From CAZKCK01 sp964552325 (GTDB taxonomy: Bacteria > Bacteroidota > Bacteroidia > Bacteroidales > TTA-H9), in the NCBI GenBank assembly GCA_964552325.1, contig CAZKHA010000109.1, forward strand, positions 1-11,818: a stretch of DNA of 11,818 nt, given 5' to 3'. Each line of letters begins with the position of its first letter. Within the stretch, counting starts at the first letter, position 1. Of the stretch, positions 1 to 7,377 are shown piece after piece. The notes under the pieces are model-generated. The model saw only the letters and a list, made by a program, of their open reading frames with translations, was not told where the DNA came from and did not search any database. A program made the translations under genes and the position numbers.

Positions 1-691
1 CATCATCCGAAGGGGTCCACTTAACCAGCGTATTGTTCCACTTCAGCACCTGCCCGTTGCTGGGGGGCACATCGGCCAATTCCCTCCCACGGAGCTTGAT
101 TACCGTAAGCGCATCAGAACCTGTTGCATCGCCCGTATGGGTTGCATTGGGCTTGGTATTGGTAAGCGTAAAGTTGGGGTAAGTTCCCACGGTGCTAATA
201 CCTGTTCCAGGGGTTAGTGTTACGACTTGATCGGGTGCCGTGTTGGTGATGGTAGTTCCGGCAATACCTATACCTGTGCCAGAGGTATAACCGGCTGTTT
301 TTGCATACAGGGCGTAAGGAACTGATTGCAATAGCGATGTACCCATAAAGATGAAAGCTGAACCTCCAGCCACATCAACTTCTGTTTTAATGAAGTAATT
401 GCCTAACGACCAATCAATAGCACTAAAGCTACCCATGCCTGGGGTGCCAGCGCCTATCGAAAGGCTAGCCTGCCCATAAGTATTGGTAACTACAGAATGT
501 GTTTCTTGATAAACCATGGAGCCCAGCAGGCTCCCTTGAACGATCGATATACGAAGGCTAATAGTTTGGTTGCTTAGCAAATTGCCTGTGGCATCGCGCA
601 CAACGGCTTGATAGTTGAAAAACTGAGGGGCTTGCGACTGTGCTAAGAAACTTAAGAGTACTAAGAGGGTAAAAACGAAAACTTTCTTCAT
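1..691 (-). CDS. Secreted tail-fibre-like surface protein, N-terminal part (3' end outside window)
   Basis: The frame is open from the ATG at 691 to the left edge (230 codons seen). It begins MKKVFVFTLLVLLSFLAQSQ, a clear Sec signal peptide with probable cleavage near residue 20. Next comes a domain of about 110 residues starting 'APQFFNYQAVVRDATGN' and ending near 'SVPYALYAKTA'. This domain is common at the N-terminus of Bacteroidota surface proteins that carry C-terminal S74/tail-fibre domains. It is followed by a spacer module with 'HTGDATGSDALTVIKLRGRE' and 'NGQVLKWN'. The same order, with near-identical motifs, occurs in the giant protein at 3073-7284, so the two are paralogues. The missing C-terminus probably holds a repeat region and an S74 chaperone, but that is inference. 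The role is probably surface display or adhesion. The start is supported by the signal peptide and by a -7 box 36 bases upstream. Confidence 0.85.
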   Translation of the reverse strand, partial: MKKVFVFTLLVLLSFLAQSQAPQFFNYQAVVRDATGNLLSNQTISLRISIVQGSLLGSMVYQETHSVVTNTYGQASLSIGAGTPGMGSFSAIDWSLGNYFIKTEVDVAGGSAFIFMGTSLLQSVPYALYAKTAGYTSGTGIGIAGTTITNTAPDQVVTLTPGTGISTVGTYPNFTLTNTKPNATHTGDATGSDALTVIKLRGRELADVPPSNGQVLKWNNTLVKWTPSDD

Positions 692-726
692 GGCATTGAG
701 TTTTACTGGTTCTGAATTTTATGCAA

Positions 727-734
727 CAAAATTA
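727..734 (-). promoter_or_regulatory. Bacteroidota -7 box for the left-edge surface protein
   Basis: The minus strand reads TAATTTTG, a full match to the TAnnTTTG -7 consensus of Bacteroidota promoters, 36 bases upstream of the ATG at 691. No convincing TTG -33 element is seen at the usual distance. Instead a weak LytTR-like direct repeat lies immediately upstream (737-765). Confidence 0.45.
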
Positions 735-736
735 TT

Positions 737-765
737 TCCTGAACCTCCAGATGACAGGTTTGAAT
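737..765 (-). promoter_or_regulatory. Weak LytTR-type direct-repeat operator candidate
   Basis: On the minus strand the half-sites ATTCAAAC and GGTTCAGGA are separated by 12 bases, so the TTCA cores are 21 bp apart. That is the spacing of the two strong elements at 7349-7377 and 10588-10616, but the match is poorer: TTCAA in the first half and GTTCAG in the second are shared. It abuts the -7 box at 727-734 with a 2-base gap, unlike the 37-base gap at the strong sites. It could be a degenerate site or chance. Confidence 0.25.
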
Positions 766-938
766 ACGCCAGAAACAGGTAATGCTGCGACTACCTTTTG
801 GATTCAAACGACAAAGACCTAGGATAAATACGCAAGTTGCTGGTTTTTAATAACTAAAAATACTAATCATACCTAGTTTTCCTCAGTTTAAAAGCCTAGT
901 TGTAATGGATGTTCGAATATACCTTTGACTTGAATTCA

Positions 939-946
939 TATATTTG
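939..946 (+). promoter_or_regulatory. -7 box upstream of the AraC-type regulator
   Basis: TATATTTG matches TAnnTTTG exactly and ends 14 bases before the ATG at 961, which implies a very short leader of roughly ten bases. No clear -33 TTG lies at the usual distance. The box sits in a divergent spacer (692-960) shared with the minus-strand gene starting at 691. Confidence 0.45.
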
Positions 947-960
947 CAAAAAACGTTTCG

Positions 961-2259
961 ATGCACAGACCTTACCTCGGATATAGTATGCTGGTTTTAT
1001 TGCAGTTTGTTTTGGCAAATCTCTATGCCCAGCCAAACAATGTCCTAGGGATTCCGTATAGCAACCAAGCAATAGTGGTAGATGGCGATTTGGCAGAATG
1101 GGAATCAAAGCCTGTGGCCAGGTTTATGGGGCCAATTTCGAGCAACCACGATGCCAACCGCTGTGAGGTATTTTTGGCCTGGGACGAGACGAATCTTTAT
1201 CTCGCTGCAAGGGTTTTCGACAGCTATTTGGTTGGGCTTGAATCGCCCCAAACACTCAAGCGCCTGCATTACAACGATAGCTTCGAGTTTTATATTGACA
1301 CCAAGAACGACAGCCGCGATACGATGGACTTTAACGATTATCAGTTTCTGTTCGATTTGCATGGTGCTTGTGCCGTGTTTACCAGCGACCCGCTTGACTC
1401 AGCCTTAAAATATAGGGTCCCAAAAGAAATTGGAATTGCCAACGTGGTTGTTAAAACCAAGTCCCAATTCAAGGGGACTTCTAACTACAATGGCGATACG
1501 GATGCATTTTATACATTGGAATGCATTATCCCTTGGGAAGGTATTGGAGTTATACCCCAAAAAGGTTTAGGGTTTAAAGCCGATTTCTGCTTAAACGACA
1601 ACGACACCATTGTTGACTTTAAAATGCTTGAACCTGGCCCCATTCAGGGTTATGGTAGCATAAGCTTCCAAGGCTTCCACGATTTTGGCTATCCCAACAA
1701 ATGGAGCAAGCTGAGGCTTACAGGTTCAGCTTCTTTTTTTAAGAAAATGACTGTTCATTATGCCGATAATTGGTTGCTTTTCTTGTTTTTTTCGATTGGA
1801 TGCGGAAGCTTAGCCGTACTCGCTTTTTTCATAAAACTTAAACGGCCTGCCCAACCCATACGCAACGATGAACATGACCAGCAATTGATTCATTATTTGC
1901 TTCAAAACGAACCAGAGCCCGAAAAACCCTTGCCGAACCAAGCAGTTTTTGATAAAGCAAAAGAATTCGTTACCCATAACCTTACCGAGTTAATTACGGT
2001 TGAGCAATTGGCTGCGGTAGTAGGTTTAGGAATCAGGCAAACCCAACGTTTGTTTAAATCGGGCTTAAACACCACACCAACGGCATTTGTTTTGGCTATT
2101 AAGCTTGAGCATGCAGCCCAGTTGCTCACCACCACCCAAAAAAATGTGGCCGAGGTGGCCTATGCAGTGGGTTTTTCAGACCCCTCCTATTTTTCGCGAA
2201 CCTTTAAACGCTATTTCGGGATTGCCCCAAGCGATTACCAGAAACAGAAACTCAGTTAA
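961..2259 (+). CDS. Membrane-anchored AraC-family regulator with CBM9-like sensor domain
   Basis: The product has 432 residues. A hydrophobic N-terminus (residues 8-23, ending 'ANLYAQ') looks like a signal peptide or a first membrane segment. Residues about 30-255 resemble a carbohydrate-binding family 9-like domain: 'VDGDLAEWE', 'VFLAWDETNLYLAARVFDS', 'NDSFEFYIDTKND' and 'LECIIPWEGIG' follow the usual order. A strong membrane segment (about 271-293, 'WLLFLFFSIGCGSLAVLAFF') is followed by a short linker. The C-terminal 100 residues (about 326-428) are an AraC double helix-turn-helix, with 'LAAVVGLGIRQTQRLFK' and 'VAEVAYAVGFSDPSYFSRTF'. I infer a one-component sensor: the ligand domain outside the cytoplasm, the DNA-binding domain inside. 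The ligand and targets are not visible. The gene lies between two related surface-protein loci and is divergent from the first, so those are candidate targets. An internal ATG at 988 would also leave a hydrophobic N-terminus. Confidence 0.88.
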   Translation: MHRPYLGYSMLVLLQFVLANLYAQPNNVLGIPYSNQAIVVDGDLAEWESKPVARFMGPISSNHDANRCEVFLAWDETNLYLAARVFDSYLVGLESPQTLKRLHYNDSFEFYIDTKNDSRDTMDFNDYQFLFDLHGACAVFTSDPLDSALKYRVPKEIGIANVVVKTKSQFKGTSNYNGDTDAFYTLECIIPWEGIGVIPQKGLGFKADFCLNDNDTIVDFKMLEPGPIQGYGSISFQGFHDFGYPNKWSKLRLTGSASFFKKMTVHYADNWLLFLFFSIGCGSLAVLAFFIKLKRPAQPIRNDEHDQQLIHYLLQNEPEPEKPLPNQAVFDKAKEFVTHNLTELITVEQLAAVVGLGIRQTQRLFKSGLNTTPTAFVLAIKLEHAAQLLTTTQKNVAEVAYAVGFSDPSYFSRTFKRYFGIAPSDYQKQKLS

Positions 2260-2284
2260 CAAAAGCCTTCTTTTCTCTCATTAC

Positions 2285-3070
2285 CTAAGGACGCAAAACC
2301 ATACGTGTAGCTGCCGCATTGTTATCGGTCAAAATCAAGTCGAGTGCGTCTATTACCCTATCGCCATTTATATCTTGGTCAATGTATCCGGTCTGGAATC
2401 CTGTAGCGGCCATCGTAAGCATATCAATGTCTGTTTCGTTTATGCTTCCATCGTGGTTTGCATCGCCCGCAAAAAAACCAAACCTGCCTTCACCCATATC
2501 CTTCATATTGCTGCCATAAGCATTGGCGACCGCTTGGGTAAAATCATACACAATGGTATTGCCGCTAAAAGCCAAAGGACTTGCTGTCCAAGTTTCGAGG
2601 TGGTTGCGGTTGTTTATCACTATAAAATATTCAGCGTTAAAAGTGAGATCAACCGAAAATTCGGCTGTTCCGTCTTGCTTTAAATCAACTTCGTTAACCG
2701 TTAACGCATTATCGAAAGGTGGGGCGGGATGCCGTAAGCTTACACTAATCCGGTCGGCCACATTGCCCGGATATTGATCGCCACTAGCGTTTTGAGCTTT
2801 GCGCATCGAAGCACCATCATACAGTCCTTCTAGCAATAGCGTTAGCATTACTTTACGCATCAAATCCTGGAAACTTTGCTGGAACCCACATGCCAGGCTG
2901 GTACTCCCTGTATAGTAATCAATGGCTAACTCACCAATGGTATAGCTCCATGTGGAGCCAGCATTGCTTTCGTATCCTCCACCATTCGAAATTGCATCCG
3001 AAGAGAGGCTTTGCGCCCAAGTGTGGCAAGTAAGCAACAGCACAATAAGCAAAATCCCAATTTTTTTCAT
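2285..3070 (-). CDS. Secreted protein with dockerin-type calcium-binding loops
   Basis: The product has 261 residues. Its signal peptide (MKKIGILLIVLLLTCHTWAQ) probably ends at residue 20. Residues 21-68 ('AISNGGGYESNAGSTWSYTI' through 'ACGFQQSF') match the N-terminal segment found on many Bacteroidota secreted proteins that usually end in a type IX sorting signal. Residues about 72-200 form a beta-rich region seen in so-called hemagglutinin-like proteins ('LLLEGLYDG', 'YFIVINNRNHLETW'). Two dockerin-like loops follow: D203-x-N-x-D-G-x-I-N-x-x-D214, and D233-x-N-x-D-R-x-I-D-x-x-D244, in which the usual glycine is arginine. The protein ends 'MVLRP' with no recognisable C-terminal sorting domain. 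Its ATG is 2 bases after the stop of the giant adhesin, so the two genes almost certainly form one operon. A partner role on the cell surface is inference. It converges on the AraC gene with a 25-base gap and no obvious terminator. Confidence 0.85.
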   Translation of the reverse strand: MKKIGILLIVLLLTCHTWAQSLSSDAISNGGGYESNAGSTWSYTIGELAIDYYTGSTSLACGFQQSFQDLMRKVMLTLLLEGLYDGASMRKAQNASGDQYPGNVADRISVSLRHPAPPFDNALTVNEVDLKQDGTAEFSVDLTFNAEYFIVINNRNHLETWTASPLAFSGNTIVYDFTQAVANAYGSNMKDMGEGRFGFFAGDANHDGSINETDIDMLTMAATGFQTGYIDQDINGDRVIDALDLILTDNNAAATRMVLRP

Positions 3071-3072
3071 GA

Positions 3073-6000
3073 CTATTGCAATTTTGATTCGAGATTTTGG
3101 ATGCGCTTTACCAAGTCATCAATCAATTTTTGTTGTTGATTGATGGTGACTTGCTGTTCTTTCATGCCATTAATTAGGGGGATTACGAAAGCTTCGTACG
3201 AGAGGTTCATGGTTTTATCTTTATCATCATCAATCACCAAACCACTGAATTCCAATCCCAGTTCATTAAGTGATTGTTGAACATCTTGGGCAATCAAGCC
3301 ATCGCGCCGTACTTTGTTTTCATCGGCTTTGTAATTGTACGAAGCTGTATTTAGCTTCATGATAAAAGGTAAACCCAGGTTGCTTGTATAGCGTATATTT
3401 TCCTTAAGCCGGCGATCAGAATAATTGGTCCAGGCACCATAACCGCCCACCGATGTGGCACTGGCATCGCCCAACACTATTTTGTTGCTGGCATTCACCA
3501 CTGCATTGGCACCTAATGCCATGGCGTTGGTAAGATTTGCCGCGGCTGCATCGGCATCAATACCCACAAAAGTATTGCTGTTACCGGTAGTATTGCTTAT
3601 GCCCGCATTAGCCCCAATTGCCAGATTTGCAATTCCAGCAGTATTATTTGCCAAGGCTTCACGTCCAATTGCTGTGTTAAATTCACCTGAAGTATTCACC
3701 ACAAGAGCCATTGTACCAACCGCAATATTACTACTTCCACTGGTATTTACCCGTAAGGCCCCGTATCCAATAGCTGTATTAAATAACCCAGAATTAGTGT
3801 TTATAGAAGTGCTTCCCATCAAGGCCTCAAAGCCAACGGCGGTATTATGCCCTTGCGACTGAAATCCTACAATATTTTGCATAGCACTATGGCCGATGGC
3901 TGTGTTATAAGAAGACATGGGATTCGATTTTAAGGTATAATTACCAATTGCTACATTGTAATTACCTATACCAGCATACTGTGCTTCTATCCCCAACGAA
4001 ACATTATCACTGCCATTGGTTAGCGTTCGCAACGAGTTACTACCAAAAGCAAGGTTACGGCTTCCAGAGGTAATTGAATACAAGGCGTTGTTACCCATGC
4101 CAGTGTTGTAACTACCTGAGGTAATTGAATATGCGGTTTGGTCGCCAATGGCAGTATTATATTGACCCGAATTGCTGGAGGCTGTACTGCTCCCTTTCAG
4201 TGCTTCATATCCCACAGCAGTGTTGTAGGTTAATCGCCCAGTAGTCCGGTTATCAGCATTATACATGGCATAACTACCGATGGCTGTACTGCGGCTATTG
4301 CCTTTGTTATTTTGTAACGCCCCATTTCCATAGGCTGAATTATCCTGCCCTGTTGTGTTTTGCTCAAGAGCTTGGTTTCCAACGGCTACATTGTTCTGGC
4401 CACTAGTGTTGCTCAGCAAGGCTTGGGAGCCAAATGCCGAATTGTATCCACCACTTGTGGTGTTATAAAGGGAATGGAAACCTGCAGAAGTGTTACCATA
4501 ACCACTTGTGATCGAATATAATGACTGATCACCAAAGGCCGTATTGTACAATCCTGAATTATTAGCAGCCGTAATACTTCCTTTCATGGCTTCAAATCCA
4601 ATGGCAGTGTTAAATGTTTCACGCCCTGAGGACCTGTCATCGGCATAATACATTGCCTGATAACCTATGGCAGTGGTTCGGCTATTTGCTTTGTTTGAAT
4701 AGAGTGCTTTACTTCCGTTGGCCGTATTATACTCACCAGTTGTGTTTCCATATAATGCTTTGTAACCCTGTGCAGCATTGTAATTGCCCGCGGTATTGCT
4801 TCCCATTGCCCAATAGCCAGTGGCTGCATTGAAATTGCCGGAAGAATTGCTAAGCATAGCCTGGTCGCCCAAGGCTGTATTGTATTGGCCTGTATTGTTT
4901 ACTGGAATACCACTTCCTCGTAGAGCTTCATATCCAACGGCTGTATTAAACGTTTCACGTCCAGTGGCCCGGTTATCGGCAAAGTACATAGCCCTATGAC
5001 CAATTGCAGTTGAACGCTCATTGGCTTTATTCGAATACAAAGCCTCGCTACCTATAGCCACATTGTACCAACCAACAGTGTTTTCAGCTAATGAATTATA
5101 GCCTAAGGCAGTGTTGTTGTTTCCCTCAGTGTTATTTACCATGGCCCAATTCCCAGCCGCTGTGTTATTAGAGCCAGAGGTGTTGTAATAAAGGGCAGCG
5201 TTTCCTATGGCGGAATTGTTGCTACCGTCTGTATTTGTATAAAGACTGAGATTTCCCACAGCGGTATTGTCATCTCCCTGGTTGCATGAAAAAAGTGATT
5301 TTGTGCCAATAGCCACATTTTCATAACCAGCTGTTATCGAAAACAATGCCTGATTGCCTATGGCAATATTGTTTTGCCCCGTATTAGAAGCGGCAGTTGT
5401 ACTACCCTTTAATGCTTCGTGCCCAATGGCAATATTATTGGTTTCACGGCCTGTAGTCCGATTGTCGGCATTGTACATGGCATTGAAACCGATGGCAATG
5501 CTGCGGCTGTTTCCGGTGTTGCTAAACAAAGCACCTGTCCCCAACGAGAGGTTTTTTTTTCCAGTTTTATTTGATATTAACCCCAGACTGCCAATGGCCA
5601 CATTGTCTGCGCCCTGAGTGTTGTCGTGCAAGGCCCCGCTGCCAATAGCGGAATTGTTAGAACCAGTGGTATTACCGTACAAACTACCGCTACCAAAGGC
5701 TGAATTGTCAGCGCCCGAGGTATTGGTGTAAAGACTGGCCACACCAACGGCAGTATTTGCATTGCCGGTGGTTATTCCGGTAAGTGACTGGTCGCCAACG
5801 GCGGTATTAAACTGGCCGGTGTTTTGATTGGGGTTGTTGCTGCCTTTTAAAGCTTCAAAGCCCAGGGCGGTATTATATGTTTCTCGTCCGCTGGACCGGT
5901 TATCGGCATACAGCATGGCTTTGGCCCCCACGGCTGTTGAACGGCTGTTGGCATTGTTGGCCTGAAGGCTTTGCGAACCAATGGCGACATTGTTCTCGCC

Positions 6001-7284
6001 CCCTGTATTATCTTTAGCAGCTTGATACCCAACAAACACATTGTTGTTGGTGGATAAGTCATCCAATTGACCTGCATCTTCACCAATAAAAACCGAATTT
6101 CCGGTGTTTTTGGCTTCCAGAGTCGATTGATCCATCACCCATTTTTCGGTTCCCCCCAAATCAAACCGTATTTTATCCTCGTCTAAGGTTTCTTCAACCT
6201 GAATCTTCGTATCGCCTTCTTGATCCATTACCACATTGGTACTGGATGCCGAATAGGACGCGGGAATCCATTCCTGTTGGCTGGTATTCCATTGCAAAAC
6301 CTGCCCATTGCTTGGCGTGGCTGACGAAATGCTCCGGCCCCGTAACTTTACTACTGTTAAGGCTGTTGAACCCAACGCATCGCCACTGTGGTATTGATTA
6401 GGATCGGTGTTGCTCAGCGTAAAATTGGGGTAGCTGCCATCAATCTGTATCCCTGCGCCGCTTGCAGCAAGATTTACGGTTTGGTCAGGTGCAATGTTGG
6501 TAATTGTACCACCAGTCACATCAATTCCAAAGCCTCCTAAATATTGCGCATTATTATCAGCCGGTTCCCACTGCATCGTTCCCAGATTCCACTTTAAAAT
6601 CTGCCCTGCCATGGGAGGGTTAGGCGATACATCACGCCCTTGGAGTTTCACAACGGTAAGGTTTTGATCACCAACAGCATCTCCAGTGTGATTTGCATTG
6701 GGCTGGGTATTGGTGATGGTGTTGCCATCAAGGTTTACCCCACTTCCCGCGGTGTACTGAATGCTATTGGCTGCTGTGAGGGCATGCAGCGCATATGGTA
6801 CCGAAACCAACTGCGTGGTACCCATCTCCGTAAAGATGCCGGTGGAATTCACATCAATTTCAGTTTTCAGGTAATAGTTTATATGAGCCCAATCTAGCAA
6901 AATAAAATCCCCCACATCTACCATTCCTTCGCCTATCTTTATACTAACCTGACCATAAGCATTGGTGCTGGCCAAATGTGTTTCACGGTATGCCAATGTG
7001 CCGCCAAACATTCCTTCGAGTAAACTAATACGGACAGCAATTGATTGATTTACAATTACAGCTCCGGTAATATCGCGGGCAACAGCTTGGTAATTGAATT
7101 TATTGGGCGCTTGCGCCTGCGTGGCAAGCGTACTACATATCAATACAAGCACTAGCAATATGGCATACGGGCTACCTTTAATCAACCAACCTTGCTTTAT
7201 TCCAATTAATATACGCTGTAGCTCCAGTAAAAGCGTTTGTAGCCGGCGACTATCATGATGTTTTGGGTAGGATGTGCTTTTCAT
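3073..7284 (-). CDS. Giant adhesin-like protein: YadA/Hep_Hag-like repeat head with C-terminal S74 self-cleaving chaperone
   Basis: The product is 1403 residues from the ATG at 7284; the frame is also open from an ATG at 7338 (1421 residues). The order is: basic N-terminal stretch of about 40 residues, hydrophobic signal core (about 41-54), and an N-terminal 'FNYQAVARD...VPYALHALTAA' domain (about 59-173). Then come two spacer modules with 'LTVVKLxGR' and 'GQxLxWN' (about 192-242 and 292-342). A long head (about 393-1273) consists of 14-15-residue repeats of the pattern N-T-A-I-G-x-x-A-L-x-x-N-T-x-G, as in trimeric autotransporter heads. The C-terminal 115 residues are an S74 intramolecular chaperone: 'SDRRLKENI' with Ser1289 and Lys1294, 'GLIAQDV' at 1329-1335, and a closing coiled coil (about 1372-1403). 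The S+5=K spacing matches the Ser-Lys dyad known in this family (for example human MYRF), so autocleavage before Ser1289 after trimer assembly is expected. No outer-membrane anchor is seen. I prefer the 7284 start because 7338 lies only 11 bases downstream of a probable operator and upstream of the -7 candidate. The N-terminus before the signal core is unusually long; a TTG at 7185 would give a normal signal peptide. Confidence 0.9.
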   Translation of the reverse strand: MKSTSYPKHHDSRRLQTLLLELQRILIGIKQGWLIKGSPYAILLVLVLICSTLATQAQAPNKFNYQAVARDITGAVIVNQSIAVRISLLEGMFGGTLAYRETHLASTNAYGQVSIKIGEGMVDVGDFILLDWAHINYYLKTEIDVNSTGIFTEMGTTQLVSVPYALHALTAANSIQYTAGSGVNLDGNTITNTQPNANHTGDAVGDQNLTVVKLQGRDVSPNPPMAGQILKWNLGTMQWEPADNNAQYLGGFGIDVTGGTITNIAPDQTVNLAASGAGIQIDGSYPNFTLSNTDPNQYHSGDALGSTALTVVKLRGRSISSATPSNGQVLQWNTSQQEWIPASYSASSTNVVMDQEGDTKIQVEETLDEDKIRFDLGGTEKWVMDQSTLEAKNTGNSVFIGEDAGQLDDLSTNNNVFVGYQAAKDNTGGENNVAIGSQSLQANNANSRSTAVGAKAMLYADNRSSGRETYNTALGFEALKGSNNPNQNTGQFNTAVGDQSLTGITTGNANTAVGVASLYTNTSGADNSAFGSGSLYGNTTGSNNSAIGSGALHDNTQGADNVAIGSLGLISNKTGKKNLSLGTGALFSNTGNSRSIAIGFNAMYNADNRTTGRETNNIAIGHEALKGSTTAASNTGQNNIAIGNQALFSITAGYENVAIGTKSLFSCNQGDDNTAVGNLSLYTNTDGSNNSAIGNAALYYNTSGSNNTAAGNWAMVNNTEGNNNTALGYNSLAENTVGWYNVAIGSEALYSNKANERSTAIGHRAMYFADNRATGRETFNTAVGYEALRGSGIPVNNTGQYNTALGDQAMLSNSSGNFNAATGYWAMGSNTAGNYNAAQGYKALYGNTTGEYNTANGSKALYSNKANSRTTAIGYQAMYYADDRSSGRETFNTAIGFEAMKGSITAANNSGLYNTAFGDQSLYSITSGYGNTSAGFHSLYNTTSGGYNSAFGSQALLSNTSGQNNVAVGNQALEQNTTGQDNSAYGNGALQNNKGNSRSTAIGSYAMYNADNRTTGRLTYNTAVGYEALKGSSTASSNSGQYNTAIGDQTAYSITSGSYNTGMGNNALYSITSGSRNLAFGSNSLRTLTNGSDNVSLGIEAQYAGIGNYNVAIGNYTLKSNPMSSYNTAIGHSAMQNIVGFQSQGHNTAVGFEALMGSTSINTNSGLFNTAIGYGALRVNTSGSSNIAVGTMALVVNTSGEFNTAIGREALANNTAGIANLAIGANAGISNTTGNSNTFVGIDADAAAANLTNAMALGANAVVNASNKIVLGDASATSVGGYGAWTNYSDRRLKENIRYTSNLGLPFIMKLNTASYNYKADENKVRRDGLIAQDVQQSLNELGLEFSGLVIDDDKDKTMNLSYEAFVIPLINGMKEQQVTINQQQKLIDDLVKRIQNLESKLQ
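3466..6108 (-). repeat. Coding tandem repeats of the adhesin head (42-45 bp units in larger modules)
   Basis: About 880 codons are built of 14-15-residue units. Superimposed are five clear copies of a longer signature: 'RSTAIG..AM..ADNR..GRET.NTA.G.EALKGS', then an N-rich spacer, then 'GQ.NTA.GDQ.L'. The ADNR parts lie near 5900, 5460, 4970, 4640 and 4250. A sixth, decayed copy lies near 3855 ('GFQSQGHNTAVGFEALMGS'). Distances between copies are roughly 340-485 bases, so the number of short units per module varies. This suggests growth by unequal exchange and makes the locus prone to length variation and assembly error. Confidence 0.85.
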
Positions 7285-7303
7285 TTTACAAAATTTTTGA
7301 GCG

Positions 7304-7311
7304 CAAAGATG
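7304..7311 (-). promoter_or_regulatory. -7 box candidate for the adhesin operon
   Basis: The minus strand reads CATCTTTG, one base from TAnnTTTG. It lies 37 bases downstream of the direct-repeat operator at 7349-7377, exactly the spacing between the operator and CAACTTTG upstream of the histidine kinase. It places transcription start near 7297, 19 bases upstream of the box and about a dozen bases ahead of the ATG at 7284. This argues against the ATG at 7338 as the translation start. Confidence 0.45.
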
Positions 7312-7348
7312 CTTGCTCCAAGCACATTTATAAACCATTTACGGGCTG

Positions 7349-7377
7349 AACTGAACAAAAAGAACGGTGAATTGAAC
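7349..7377 (-). promoter_or_regulatory. LytTR-type direct-repeat operator upstream of the adhesin operon
   Basis: The minus strand reads GTTCAATT, 12 bases, then TGTTCAGTT, so the two GTTCA cores are 21 bp apart on the same face of the helix. All 17 fixed positions are identical in the element at 10588-10616. LytTR-domain regulators are known to bind 9-bp direct repeats with a GTT core separated by 12-13 bp, and such a regulator is encoded at 8460-9224. A further GTTCA follows directly (7347-7351) and a GTTCT lies in the spacer. Assignment to this particular regulator is inference. Confidence 0.6.

Noticed and set aside
2087..2683. Plus-strand open frame of about 198 codons
   Set aside because: It runs out of frame through the end of the AraC gene and antisense through the dockerin-like gene, both of which have clear family motifs.
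3455..3862. Plus-strand open frame of 135 codons opposite the adhesin head
   Set aside because: It is the antisense of the repeat region, with a monotonous alanine/proline-rich product that mirrors the repeats. No start signal or independent family is visible.
3466..6108. Possible CRISPR array, because of many short repeats about 42-45 bases apart
   Set aside because: The repeats are in one long reading frame, are degenerate at DNA level and encode a regular 14-15-residue head motif. There are no identical repeats with unique spacers.
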